In this document: positions 1-5,619 of the stretch, in pieces | Layout of the letters: every line of letters starts with the position of its first letter | Position numbering within the stretch: position 1 is the first letter of the stretch | From: Alphaproteobacteria bacterium | GTDB taxonomy: Bacteria > Pseudomonadota > Alphaproteobacteria > JAJTHO01 | DNA: 5,772 nucleotides | Direction of reading: 5' to 3' | Assembly (NCBI GenBank): GCA_021297975.1 | Contig: JAJTHO010000032.1 | Coordinates: 1-5,772, forward strand | The notes under the pieces: model-generated | What the model was told of the DNA's origin: nothing | Databases searched by the model: none | The model's input: only the letters and a program-made list of their open reading frames with translations | Program-made: the position numbers and the translations under genes

Positions 1-1
1 C

Positions 2-1021
2 TTTAGCAAACCGGTGATTGTGGCCGCGACCAAAGGCGACCTCAAAGCCGCAAAAAACGCCGAAGAAGAGGCGTCACGGCTGGGTTTCCCTTCTGTTGTC
101 GCCATCTCTGGGCGCGAGGGCGGTAATATTAATGAGCTGTATATGGCCTTGGAAAACTGCGCCCCAGGAACCGAAGTTGACAGCGTGGAAACCTCAGACA
201 AAGCCCCCATCAGCATCGCCTTCGTTGGCCGCCCAAACGTGGGTAAATCAAGCCTTGTGAACGCGCTGCTGGGCGAAGAGCGCGTGCTCACCGGGGAAAT
301 GGCTGGGCTGACCCGTGACGCGATTCGCTGCCGGTGGGAGCATAACGGGACAGCCTATCAACTGGTTGATACCGCAGGGCTGCGGAAAAAAGCCGGGGTG
401 GTGGATGATTTAGAGAAAGCCGCTGTGGGCGATACGGTACAGGCGATAACACTCGCGCAAATCTGCATTCTGGTGGTGGACGCCAGCCGCAAGATTGAGA
501 AACAAGACCTTGCAATCGGCCATCTTGTCGCCCGCGAAGGCCGGGGGATTGTGGTGGCGGCGAATAAGTGGGATTTGGTGAAAGCCTCTGACCGCAAGGA
601 AGTATTGGAAGAGCTGCGCCATCAAATGAACCACGGTATGTCGCAATGCGGCGATGTGCCGATTGTTACCCTGTCTGCCCTGAAAGGCCGGGATTTGCCG
701 TCCCTGCTTGAGGCCATCGGCAGCACCTATACCAAATGGCAGCGCCGCATCCCCACCGCTAAGCTGAACCAATGGCTGGGTGAGGCGCTGCAACGGCACC
801 CTGAGCCGGTTGTGGCCGGGCGCCGCGTGAAAATCCGCTATGTCACGCAGGTGAAATCCCGCCCGCCGACGTTTACGCTGTTTCTTCAGCGCCCGCTGGA
901 GCTGCCCGATTCCTATATCCGTTACTTAGAAAACAGCCTGCGGCAGGTGTTTGATTTAGAAGGCGTGCCGCTCAGGGTGCAGATGAAGAAGCAGGTTAAT
1001 CCTTATGCGGATAAGGATTGA
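2..1021 (+). CDS. der: Ribosome biogenesis GTPase Der (EngA), 5'-truncated by window edge
   Basis: Der is an essential GTPase with two tandem G domains and a C-terminal KH-like domain; it assists maturation of the 50S ribosomal subunit. The reading frame is open to the left edge, and 339 residues plus the stop are visible. Counting from the GTG at 14, they hold the tail of G domain 1 (G4-like TKGD at 6-9, then an AISG G5-like segment at 30-33), a linker, and a complete G domain 2: Walker A GRPNVGKSS (72-80), switch I GLTRD (98-102), DTAG (119-122), NKWD (184-187) and SALKG (221-225). A KH-like region covers roughly 240-326, ending in a basic tail. The GTG at 14 is not the true start, because it would cut through G domain 1; the start lies upstream of the window. 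The first G4 motif has Thr in place of the usual Asn, a substitution known in other GTPases. The gene converges with aguA across an inverted-repeat element. Confidence 0.96.
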   Translation, partial: FSKPVIVAATKGDLKAAKNAEEEASRLGFPSVVAISGREGGNINELYMALENCAPGTEVDSVETSDKAPISIAFVGRPNVGKSSLVNALLGEERVLTGEMAGLTRDAIRCRWEHNGTAYQLVDTAGLRKKAGVVDDLEKAAVGDTVQAITLAQICILVVDASRKIEKQDLAIGHLVAREGRGIVVAANKWDLVKASDRKEVLEELRHQMNHGMSQCGDVPIVTLSALKGRDLPSLLEAIGSTYTKWQRRIPTAKLNQWLGEALQRHPEPVVAGRRVKIRYVTQVKSRPPTFTLFLQRPLELPDSYIRYLENSLRQVFDLEGVPLRVQMKKQVNPYADKD

Positions 1022-1029
1022 GCTGCTTA

Positions 1030-1213
1030 CTTAAGGAACCTCTTCAAAAGGGTGAAAACGTTCCGTCTGGAGAGAATCAGAAAATAAGCGCTTCCGCCCC
1101 GCCCCCAGGCGGCTTCGCCGCCGGGCGGGAGCGCTGCGCCAGCTCGCTGGCGCTCTTTACTCTTTCTGCAAAATATACTGTGCCTCTAACCCCTTTTGCA
1201 GAGGTTCCTTAAG
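1030..1213. repeat. 184-bp element with 23-bp terminal inverted repeats, MITE-like or palindromic intergenic element
   Basis: The left arm is 1030-1052 (beginning cttaaggaacctct) and the right arm is 1191-1213; each is the reverse complement of the other at 22 of 23 positions. Both outer ends carry the palindrome cttaag, so a TTAA target duplication cannot be told apart from the arm itself. The interior holds two GC-rich hairpins. No transposase is encoded. The element fills the gap between the converging der and aguA genes, and the right arm contains the TAA stop of aguA (1209-1211). It may be a non-autonomous transposon remnant, a dispersed palindromic element of this genome, or a two-way transcription barrier. 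The inverted repeat is seen directly; mobility is inferred and needs further genomic copies to support it. Confidence 0.75.
1087..1153. terminator. GC-rich double hairpin in the core of the der-aguA element; possible bidirectional terminator
   Basis: The stretch 1087-1099 pairs with 1123-1135 (13 bp including one G-U pair) and encloses an inner perfect stem, ggcggc at 1108-1113 with gccgcc at 1117-1122, around a ttc loop. Directly adjacent, gcgccag (1136-1142) pairs with ctggcgc (1147-1153) around the loop ctcg. On the plus strand the second stem is followed by tctttactctttct, which is pyrimidine-rich but not a clean T run. The position between convergent genes fits termination of both transcripts, but the absence of a classic T tract leaves this uncertain. 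Confidence 0.45.
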
Positions 1214-2234
1214 CACTCTCCTGCTGCGTCAAACAATGCACCGTCCCGAGTCCCAAGACCAAATCCCGCGCATACAGCCCCACCACATCCCGCCCCGGAA
1301 AGCACGCCGCGAGCACATTCAGCGCTTCTCTATCCGCCGGATCATTAAACAGCGGCACAAGCACATGCCCGTTGGTGATCAGGAAATTGGCATAGGATGC
1401 CGGCAGCCGCTCCCCCTCAAACAGCACCGGGCGCGGCATGGGCAGCGCCGCAACAGTGAATTGCTTACCAGCCGCATCGCGGGCACGCGACAACCGCGCC
1501 CAGTTATCCTCAAGCGCCGCGAAGTTCGCATCCGTCCTGTCCTGCTCACGCACGCAGACAATGGTATCCGCGCTAACAAACCGCGCCAAATCGTCGACAT
1601 GCCCGTGGGTGTCATCGCCCACAATGCCGTTACCCAGCCAGATTGTCTGCGGCGCGCCGAGGTAGTCCGCAAACAGCGCTTCATAGCGCTCGCGGGTGAA
1701 ACCCTTGTTGCGGATTTGCTTATCAGACAGCAGCCACTCTTCGGTTGTCAGCACGCACCCTGCCCCGTTCACATCAATCCCGCCGCCTTCCAGCACAAAC
1801 CCGGCCTCAACCAAGGCAACCCCCGCCGCCGCCGCGATAGGAACCGGCAACGCCGCATCCTTCTTATGGTTGCGATACTTCGCCCAGCCGGTAAAACCAA
1901 AGCGCAGCGCCGTTTTGCGCCCCGCCGCATCCCGCACAAAAATCGCCCCGCAATCGCGCAGCCAGCCCCGATCGGTTGCGGCAATAACAAAATCCACGAG
2001 CTCCAGATTCACACCGGAGTGGGACAATATCTCTTCGGCCTCCGCCTTTGCGGCCGTATCCCGCACCACCAGCCCTAAGCGTTCCGAGAGCGTTATCAGC
2101 CGGGCAATCTCGGCAAAAACCCAAGGCACCGGCGCGAATTTCCCCGGCCAGTCGCGGCGCTGGTGCGGCCAGGCAAGCCAGGTGCGGCTGTGCCGTTCCC
2201 ATTCGGCGGGCATGGTAAAACGCGGTGTGGTCAT
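1209..2234 (-). CDS. aguA: Agmatine deiminase (agmatine iminohydrolase)
   Basis: AguA hydrolyses agmatine to N-carbamoylputrescine and ammonia, in the cytosol. The 341-residue protein has the normal length for the agmatine deiminase / Porphyromonas-type peptidylarginine deiminase family. Visible family landmarks are the N-terminal MPAEWERHSRTWLAWPH (8-24), WLRDCGAIF (91-99), LEGGGIDVNG (148-157), GDDTHGHVDDLARFV (206-220) with the catalytic-type His at 212, and the C-terminal GLGTVHCLTQQ (328-338), whose Cys334 is the expected nucleophile. The ATG at 2234 overlaps the aguB stop as ATGA, which points to translational coupling; an AAGGG lies about 11 bases upstream. The stop codon lies inside the right arm of the neighbouring inverted-repeat element, yet the C-terminus appears complete. 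With AguB upstream it makes putrescine from agmatine. Function is assigned from motifs and from the AguB pairing. Confidence 0.95.
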   Translation of the reverse strand: MTTPRFTMPAEWERHSRTWLAWPHQRRDWPGKFAPVPWVFAEIARLITLSERLGLVVRDTAAKAEAEEILSHSGVNLELVDFVIAATDRGWLRDCGAIFVRDAAGRKTALRFGFTGWAKYRNHKKDAALPVPIAAAAGVALVEAGFVLEGGGIDVNGAGCVLTTEEWLLSDKQIRNKGFTRERYEALFADYLGAPQTIWLGNGIVGDDTHGHVDDLARFVSADTIVCVREQDRTDANFAALEDNWARLSRARDAAGKQFTVAALPMPRPVLFEGERLPASYANFLITNGHVLVPLFNDPADREALNVLAACFPGRDVVGLYARDLVLGLGTVHCLTQQESA

Positions 2235-3112
2235 TTTTTCAGCAGCCCTTGATACGCATCCACGCGGCGATCGCGGCGGAATGGCCAGTTGCGGCGGGTG
2301 TCCTCAATGGCACGCGGGTCTATGAGCGCCGTGAGCACGCCCTCAGCGTGTTCATCCAAACTCGCCAGCTCGCGCCCGAATGGGTCATACACAAACGAAT
2401 GGCCGAAAAACTCCAAGCCGTCCCCGCTGATGATTTCATGGCCGATGCGATTGGCCGCCGCCACATACACGCCGCTTGCAATCGCGTGCGCTCGCTGCGC
2501 CGTGCGCCAAGCCGTCACTTGATCCGCGCCAAAGGCGGCCTTTTCGCTTGGGTGCCAGCCAATGGCCGTAGGGTAGAGCAGCACATCCGCGCCTAAGAGA
2601 GCCGTTGCCCGCGCCGCCTCCGGGAACCACTGATCCCAGCAAATCAGCACGCCAATCCGGCCATAGCGCGTGTCAAAGGCCATAAAACCGGTGTCCCCCG
2701 GCGCGAAGTAATACTTTTCCTCAAACAGCGGATCATGGGGGATGTGCATCTTGCGGTACACACCCTTCAGCGTGCCGTCTGCGTCCAGCACCGCCGCGCT
2801 GTTGTAATACAGCCCCGCCGCCGCCCGCTCATACAGCGGCGCGATAATCACCATGTTGTGTTGTTTTGCTTTTGCGGCCAGCACGTCCGTGGTCTTGCCC
2901 GGTATCGGCTCGGCAATGTCCATATACGCCGGGTCGAGCTTTTGGCAGAAATACTGGGCGTTGAAGAGTTCCGGTAGCAGCACCACCTGCACACCCTTTG
3001 CCGCCGCCGCATCCAGCAGGCTGAGCGCGTGCGCAAGGTTTACGGCTATATCGGGCTGCATCCGCATTTGGATAACGCCGAGGGTGAAGGGGGATGGGGA
3101 ACGAGGCTTCAT
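2231..3112 (-). CDS. aguB: N-carbamoylputrescine amidase
   Basis: AguB belongs to the nitrilase superfamily and hydrolyses N-carbamoylputrescine to putrescine, CO2 and ammonia in the cytosol. The 293 residues match the family length. The Glu-Lys-Cys catalytic triad is visible: Glu48 in VLLPELF (44-50), Lys121 in YRKMHIP (119-125), and Cys158 in VLICWDQWFPEAAR (155-168). The segments HDPLFEEKYYFAPGD (126-140) and PTAIGWHP (181-188) are typical of the carbamoylputrescine branch rather than general nitrilases. The start at 3112 is chosen because the first beta strand (FTLGVIQM, 9-16) follows at once; no strong ribosome binding site precedes it. It begins 9 bases after the SURF1 stop and overlaps aguA by 4 bases, so it is probably co-transcribed with both. 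Its adjacency to aguA is strong support for the function. Confidence 0.95.
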   Translation of the reverse strand: MKPRSPSPFTLGVIQMRMQPDIAVNLAHALSLLDAAAAKGVQVVLLPELFNAQYFCQKLDPAYMDIAEPIPGKTTDVLAAKAKQHNMVIIAPLYERAAAGLYYNSAAVLDADGTLKGVYRKMHIPHDPLFEEKYYFAPGDTGFMAFDTRYGRIGVLICWDQWFPEAARATALLGADVLLYPTAIGWHPSEKAAFGADQVTAWRTAQRAHAIASGVYVAAANRIGHEIISGDGLEFFGHSFVYDPFGRELASLDEHAEGVLTALIDPRAIEDTRRNWPFRRDRRVDAYQGLLKK

Positions 3113-3121
3113 AGCGTTGTT

Positions 3122-3820
3122 TTATACTGCTTTGCGCCGCGCCAACAACACTAAATACACAAAAAGACCCGCCGCTAAAAACCCCCACGTCAGCGCATAC
3201 TGCAAATGCTCATTCCGCAGCTCCGGAGCGGCGGGAAGCGCCCGCAGCCCGCTCCCCTCCGGCGGCGCAGCAAGCTGCATCGGCATGGGGAAAAACGGCT
3301 TTAACGTTAATGCTGCGGCGATTTCATCCACAAACAGATGATGCCAGATGCCGCGTGCTGGGTCGTTCGTGGGTGTGAACATGGTCGGCTTATTCGGCGG
3401 CAAAAGGTGCGCGGTATAGCCCCCCTCGCCCCCTTGAAAGCGCCACGCGGCCGCCTGTTCATAGGGCACAAACCCCAAAACCACAACGGCATAGCGCCCC
3501 GTGTAATACCCCGCATCCGACAGCTTCAACGGCGCAACGGCGAGATAGCCCCGCTGGCCGTCCTGCTGGCGCAGCCCCACCAGAAACGCCTTGTCCGCTG
3601 CCCATGTGCCGGTTAGCGCAACGCGGCGATAGGTGTAGCCCTCTTCCGGCAAATCCAGCGCCTGCTCGATGCTGAGCGGCGGCAGGGTGCTGTTTGCGGC
3701 CAGTTGCTCTATCAGCGCTTCTTTCCAGGCCAACCGCTGCACCTGCCAGATGCAAAGCCCGCACAGCGTGAAAAAAGCCGCCGCGACAACAAGGCCAATC
3801 AGGATTTTTTTAACGCGCAT
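3122..3820 (-). CDS. surf1: SURF1 family cytochrome c oxidase assembly protein
   Basis: SURF1 is an inner-membrane assembly factor that helps deliver heme a to cytochrome c oxidase subunit I. From the ATG at 3820 the protein has 232 residues: a first membrane helix at about 5-26, then the family signature WQVQRLAWKEALIEQL (25-40), YRRVALTGTW (64-73), VVVLGFVPY (112-120), WHHLFVDEIAAAL (159-171), NEHLQYALTW (203-212) and a second helix at about 208-227 followed by a basic tail. His205 in the NEHLQYALTW segment lies where the family keeps a conserved His. A longer start at 3844 is possible, but 3820 has an AGGA eight bases upstream and puts the basic MRVKK directly before the helix. The reading frame overlaps the end of the DUF983 gene by 11 bases. 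Its place after coxC is usual for alphaproteobacteria. Confidence 0.94.
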   Translation of the reverse strand: MRVKKILIGLVVAAAFFTLCGLCIWQVQRLAWKEALIEQLAANSTLPPLSIEQALDLPEEGYTYRRVALTGTWAADKAFLVGLRQQDGQRGYLAVAPLKLSDAGYYTGRYAVVVLGFVPYEQAAAWRFQGGEGGYTAHLLPPNKPTMFTPTNDPARGIWHHLFVDEIAAALTLKPFFPMPMQLAAPPEGSGLRALPAAPELRNEHLQYALTWGFLAAGLFVYLVLLARRKAV

Positions 3821-4184
3821 CGACGCCGTCCTGCGCGGAACCATCAGCCTTTAAACGCAACCGAAATTGCTGGTGCAGCAATATACTACGCACAAGGCGC
3901 AGCAGCGGCAAGGAACCCACCAGCATCACCAGCAAACACACGAGTAAATTCAGCCACAACGGCGGCGCGATGGTCAATTCCGCCACAACGGCGCCAATGG
4001 CCGCCGCGAAACACCAAAACGTGCCCACAAAAAACGCGGGGCCATCCCCCACATCATTTTGCGAGAAATCAACACCGCACACTGGGCACGCCGCCGCCAA
4101 CTTCAACGGATTTTTATTCGAGAATATGCTACCCACGCCGCAACGAGGGCAGCGCCCGAACAGCTGCGCGCGTGCCGTGCTCAC
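3810..4184 (-). CDS. DUF983 family zinc-ribbon membrane protein
   Basis: This 124-residue protein belongs to DUF983, a family of unknown biochemical role often encoded beside alphaproteobacterial cytochrome oxidase genes. An N-terminal GRCPRCG (10-16) and a second CPVCG (33-37) provide two CxxC pairs, Cys12/15 and Cys33/36, that should bind zinc. The signature DVGDGPAFF (44-52) follows, then two membrane helices at about 50-70 and 76-98 and a basic, polar tail. The start is the GTG at 4184: it overlaps the coxC stop as GTGA and places the zinc ribbon close to the N-terminus, as in family members. A longer ATG start at 4250 would add 22 residues lying entirely inside coxC. A role in oxidase assembly or metal handling is inference from the neighbourhood only. 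Confidence 0.9.
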   Translation of the reverse strand: MSTARAQLFGRCPRCGVGSIFSNKNPLKLAAACPVCGVDFSQNDVGDGPAFFVGTFWCFAAAIGAVVAELTIAPPLWLNLLVCLLVMLVGSLPLLRLVRSILLHQQFRLRLKADGSAQDGVDAR

Positions 4185-4972
4185 GCCCCGAAAACGTAAA
4201 TGCCAAGGAACAAAAACAACCACACCACATCGACAAAATGCCAATACCACGCGGCGGCTTCAAAACCGACGTGGTTTTCCGCGGTAAAATCCCCGCGCAC
4301 CGCCCGCCGCCAGCAGACAAACAAAAATACCGTCCCCACAAACACATGGAAGCCATGAAAACCGGTGGCAAGATAAAATGTTGCGGCGTAAATGCCATCT
4401 TTCAGGCCAAACGCCGCGTGGCTGTATTCAAACATCTGGCAGGCGAGGAAGATAACGCCGAGGATGACTGATGCTGCAAGCCCCTGAACCAAACCCTTGC
4501 GGTCTTTATGCAGTAGCGCGTGGTGCGCCCATGTCACCGTGCAGCCCGACAACAGCAGAATCAGTGTGTTGAGTAACGGCAAATCAAAGGGGTTAAACGT
4601 CTTAATCCCCTCTGGCGGCCAGACGCCGCCTTTTGGGAACAGCGCATTATCAAAATACGCCCAGAAAAACGCCACAAAGAACATCACTTCTGAAGCGATA
4701 AACAACACCACCCCATAGCGCAGGCCAATCTGCACCACCTTGGTGTGAAAACCTTGAAAACTCTCACGAATCACATCGCGCCACCAGAAAAACATGCACA
4801 CGGCCACACCAAGAAAGCCAACTTTAAGCTTTAACGCGCCATACGCCCAATCGTGCATATACGATACCGCGCCAAACGCCAGCAATCCCGCCGCGAGCGA
4901 CGACAAGAGCGGCCAAATACTGGCCTCTACCAGATGATAAGGATGGGCGGGTTTATCGTGTTCGTGTGCCAT
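4181..4972 (-). CDS. coxC: Cytochrome c oxidase subunit III
   Basis: CoxC (CtaE) is the third core subunit of aa3-type cytochrome c oxidase; it packs against subunit I in the inner membrane and stabilises the proton-pumping core. The 263 residues contain seven predicted membrane helices, as expected for the family. Recognisable segments are the N-terminal HPYHLVEASIWPLL (10-23), FFWWRDVIRE (61-70), SEVMFFVAFFWAYF (94-107) with buried Glu95, WPPEGIKTFNPFDLPLLNT (118-136), WAHHALL (148-154), HGFHVFVGTVFL (206-217) and the C-terminal WYWHFVDVVWLFLF (242-255). The ATG at 4972 has a strong GAGGT six bases upstream. The stop overlaps the DUF983 start. In related genomes ctaG usually lies directly upstream on the same strand; here an opposite-strand gene separates the two. 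Confidence 0.97.
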   Translation of the reverse strand: MAHEHDKPAHPYHLVEASIWPLLSSLAAGLLAFGAVSYMHDWAYGALKLKVGFLGVAVCMFFWWRDVIRESFQGFHTKVVQIGLRYGVVLFIASEVMFFVAFFWAYFDNALFPKGGVWPPEGIKTFNPFDLPLLNTLILLLSGCTVTWAHHALLHKDRKGLVQGLAASVILGVIFLACQMFEYSHAAFGLKDGIYAATFYLATGFHGFHVFVGTVFLFVCWRRAVRGDFTAENHVGFEAAAWYWHFVDVVWLFLFLGIYVFGA

Positions 4973-4977
4973 AGTCG

Positions 4978-4996
4978 TACCTCACCCATTGAGGTA
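4978..4996 (-). promoter_or_regulatory. Inverted repeat covering the coxC Shine-Dalgarno
   Basis: The sequences tacctca (4978-4984) and tgaggta (4990-4996) form a perfect 7-bp inverted repeat around a 5-base loop. In the coxC transcript the 3' arm of this hairpin includes the GAGGT Shine-Dalgarno (4979-4983), which sits six bases from the ATG. Folding would hide the ribosome binding site, so a translational switch is possible. A short chance hairpin or a protein-binding operator are equally open explanations. Confidence 0.4.
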
Positions 4997-5087
4997 TCGC
5001 AGATAAAAGTGAGGTGCAAGTTAAAGGTGCGCGGAAAAACATATTGCGTTCGGCGGATAAATACTATTTATTAAAAATAATATACAT

Positions 5088-5091
5088 GGAG
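5088..5091 (+). promoter_or_regulatory. Ribosome binding site of the unknown exported protein
   Basis: GGAG lies six bases (attttt) before the ATG at 5098. It decides the start: an in-frame ATG at 5086 overlaps this site and would add only MEIF, and an in-frame ATG at 5014 lies well upstream in the leader. Starting at 5098 gives a clean signal peptide. Confidence 0.7.
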
Positions 5092-5097
5092 ATTTTT

Positions 5098-5619
5098 ATG
5101 AAATTCGACAAGATTCAAGCCGCCACCGCGCTCAGCGCCCTTTCAATGCTTGTACCATCGTTCACACCTAAAGCCGCTGCCCAACCTACAAAATCCATTA
5201 TTCCCAATAATGCACAGTGCATGCTTGTTGAAAAAGTTACACCCAGCGCCAAGCTCAACAACGGTCAACGCTATAATGGTTTTTGGGAAGGGTCTCCTAT
5301 TAAACCCACAGACATTCGCAATAAAACCGTTATCTCACTTCAAGAAATAAACCCGTTTGGCCTGCTGAAAACAGGAACGCTCTTTGTTAATCCCGTTCAA
5401 GTCGATGCAAATGGCAAGCAAACACAATTATCCCCCACGGATAATTATATTCAAACAACCAATCAAATTCAGGCCATCTGCACCAATGTAACAAAACACC
5501 TGAAACACCTTGGCAACAGCGGCCTTGCTGCCGTGGGCATGAAAATTGACCCGCTAACCAGAAGCACCGCTGGGGGCGTTGCAGCGGCCGTTTTCTCTGT
5601 AAACGATAGAGGCCGCTAA
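5098..5619 (+). CDS. Hypothetical exported protein, 173 residues, family not recognised
   Basis: I do not recognise this protein. The N-terminus MKFDK followed by a mildly hydrophobic stretch (7-22) and an AxA-type site, KAAA before Gln29, looks like a Sec signal peptide, giving a mature protein of about 145 residues in the periplasm or outside. There are two cysteines, Cys41 and Cys128, which could form a disulfide. The mature part is polar and Asn/Gln/Thr-rich, with segments such as NNGQRYNGFWEGSP (54-67) and a Gly/Ala-rich tail GGVAAAVFSVN (159-169). No further membrane helix is evident. The interior is AT-richer than the neighbours: positions 5281-5340 and 5401-5460 each contain 24 G/C of 60. 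It lies against the direction of the cox genes, between ctaG and coxC, and its TAA directly abuts the ctaG stop. The good ribosome binding site and signal peptide support a real gene; lateral gain is inference. Confidence 0.82.
   Translation: MKFDKIQAATALSALSMLVPSFTPKAAAQPTKSIIPNNAQCMLVEKVTPSAKLNNGQRYNGFWEGSPIKPTDIRNKTVISLQEINPFGLLKTGTLFVNPVQVDANGKQTQLSPTDNYIQTTNQIQAICTNVTKHLKHLGNSGLAAVGMKIDPLTRSTAGGVAAAVFSVNDRGR

Larger units (their letters stand above)
4973..5097. promoter_or_regulatory. Divergent spacer with leaders of coxC (-) and the unknown exported gene (+)
   Basis: This 125-bp spacer lies between two outward-facing starts and must hold the leader of each gene and, very likely, their promoters. 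The half next to the unknown gene is strongly AT-rich (about 5055-5085). The other half carries the coxC ribosome binding site and a small inverted repeat. I could not identify a convincing -35/-10 pair on either strand: ttgcgt at 5044 on the plus strand and ttgcac on the minus strand are possible -35 boxes, but neither has a good -10 box at the right distance. Confidence 0.5.

Noticed and set aside
1018..1212. A 64-codon plus-strand open frame beginning at TTG over the der stop and running through the whole inverted-repeat element
   Set aside because: It consists almost entirely of the palindromic element, ends in the TAA of the right arm, has no ribosome binding site of its own and resembles no protein. 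Absence of stops over this length is expected for such GC-rich DNA.
1236..2078. A 280-codon plus-strand open frame antisense to aguA
   Set aside because: It lies opposite a clearly assigned enzyme gene, its translation is Arg/His/Pro/Gln-rich as antisense frames of GC-rich genes are, and no domain or ribosome binding site is visible.
3953..3996. The direct repeat ccacaacggcg occurring twice in the DUF983 gene
   Set aside because: Both copies encode membrane-helix or flanking residues in the proper frame, and similar codons for Ala, Val and Pro explain the match.
3704..4471. A 255-codon plus-strand open frame spanning SURF1, DUF983 and part of coxC in antisense
   Set aside because: It crosses three well-supported minus-strand genes and its translation is low-complexity, rich in Arg, Pro, Asn and Ala.
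5065..5085. AT-rich stretch before the unknown gene considered as a -10 box or a small hairpin (ttatt/aataa)
   Set aside because: No -35 box lies at a good distance, and a five-pair A/T stem is too weak to claim.
5014..5097. Extended N-terminus for the unknown exported protein from the ATG at 5014
   Set aside because: It would bury the signal peptide behind 28 charged and polar residues, and it ignores the good GGAG site in front of the ATG at 5098.
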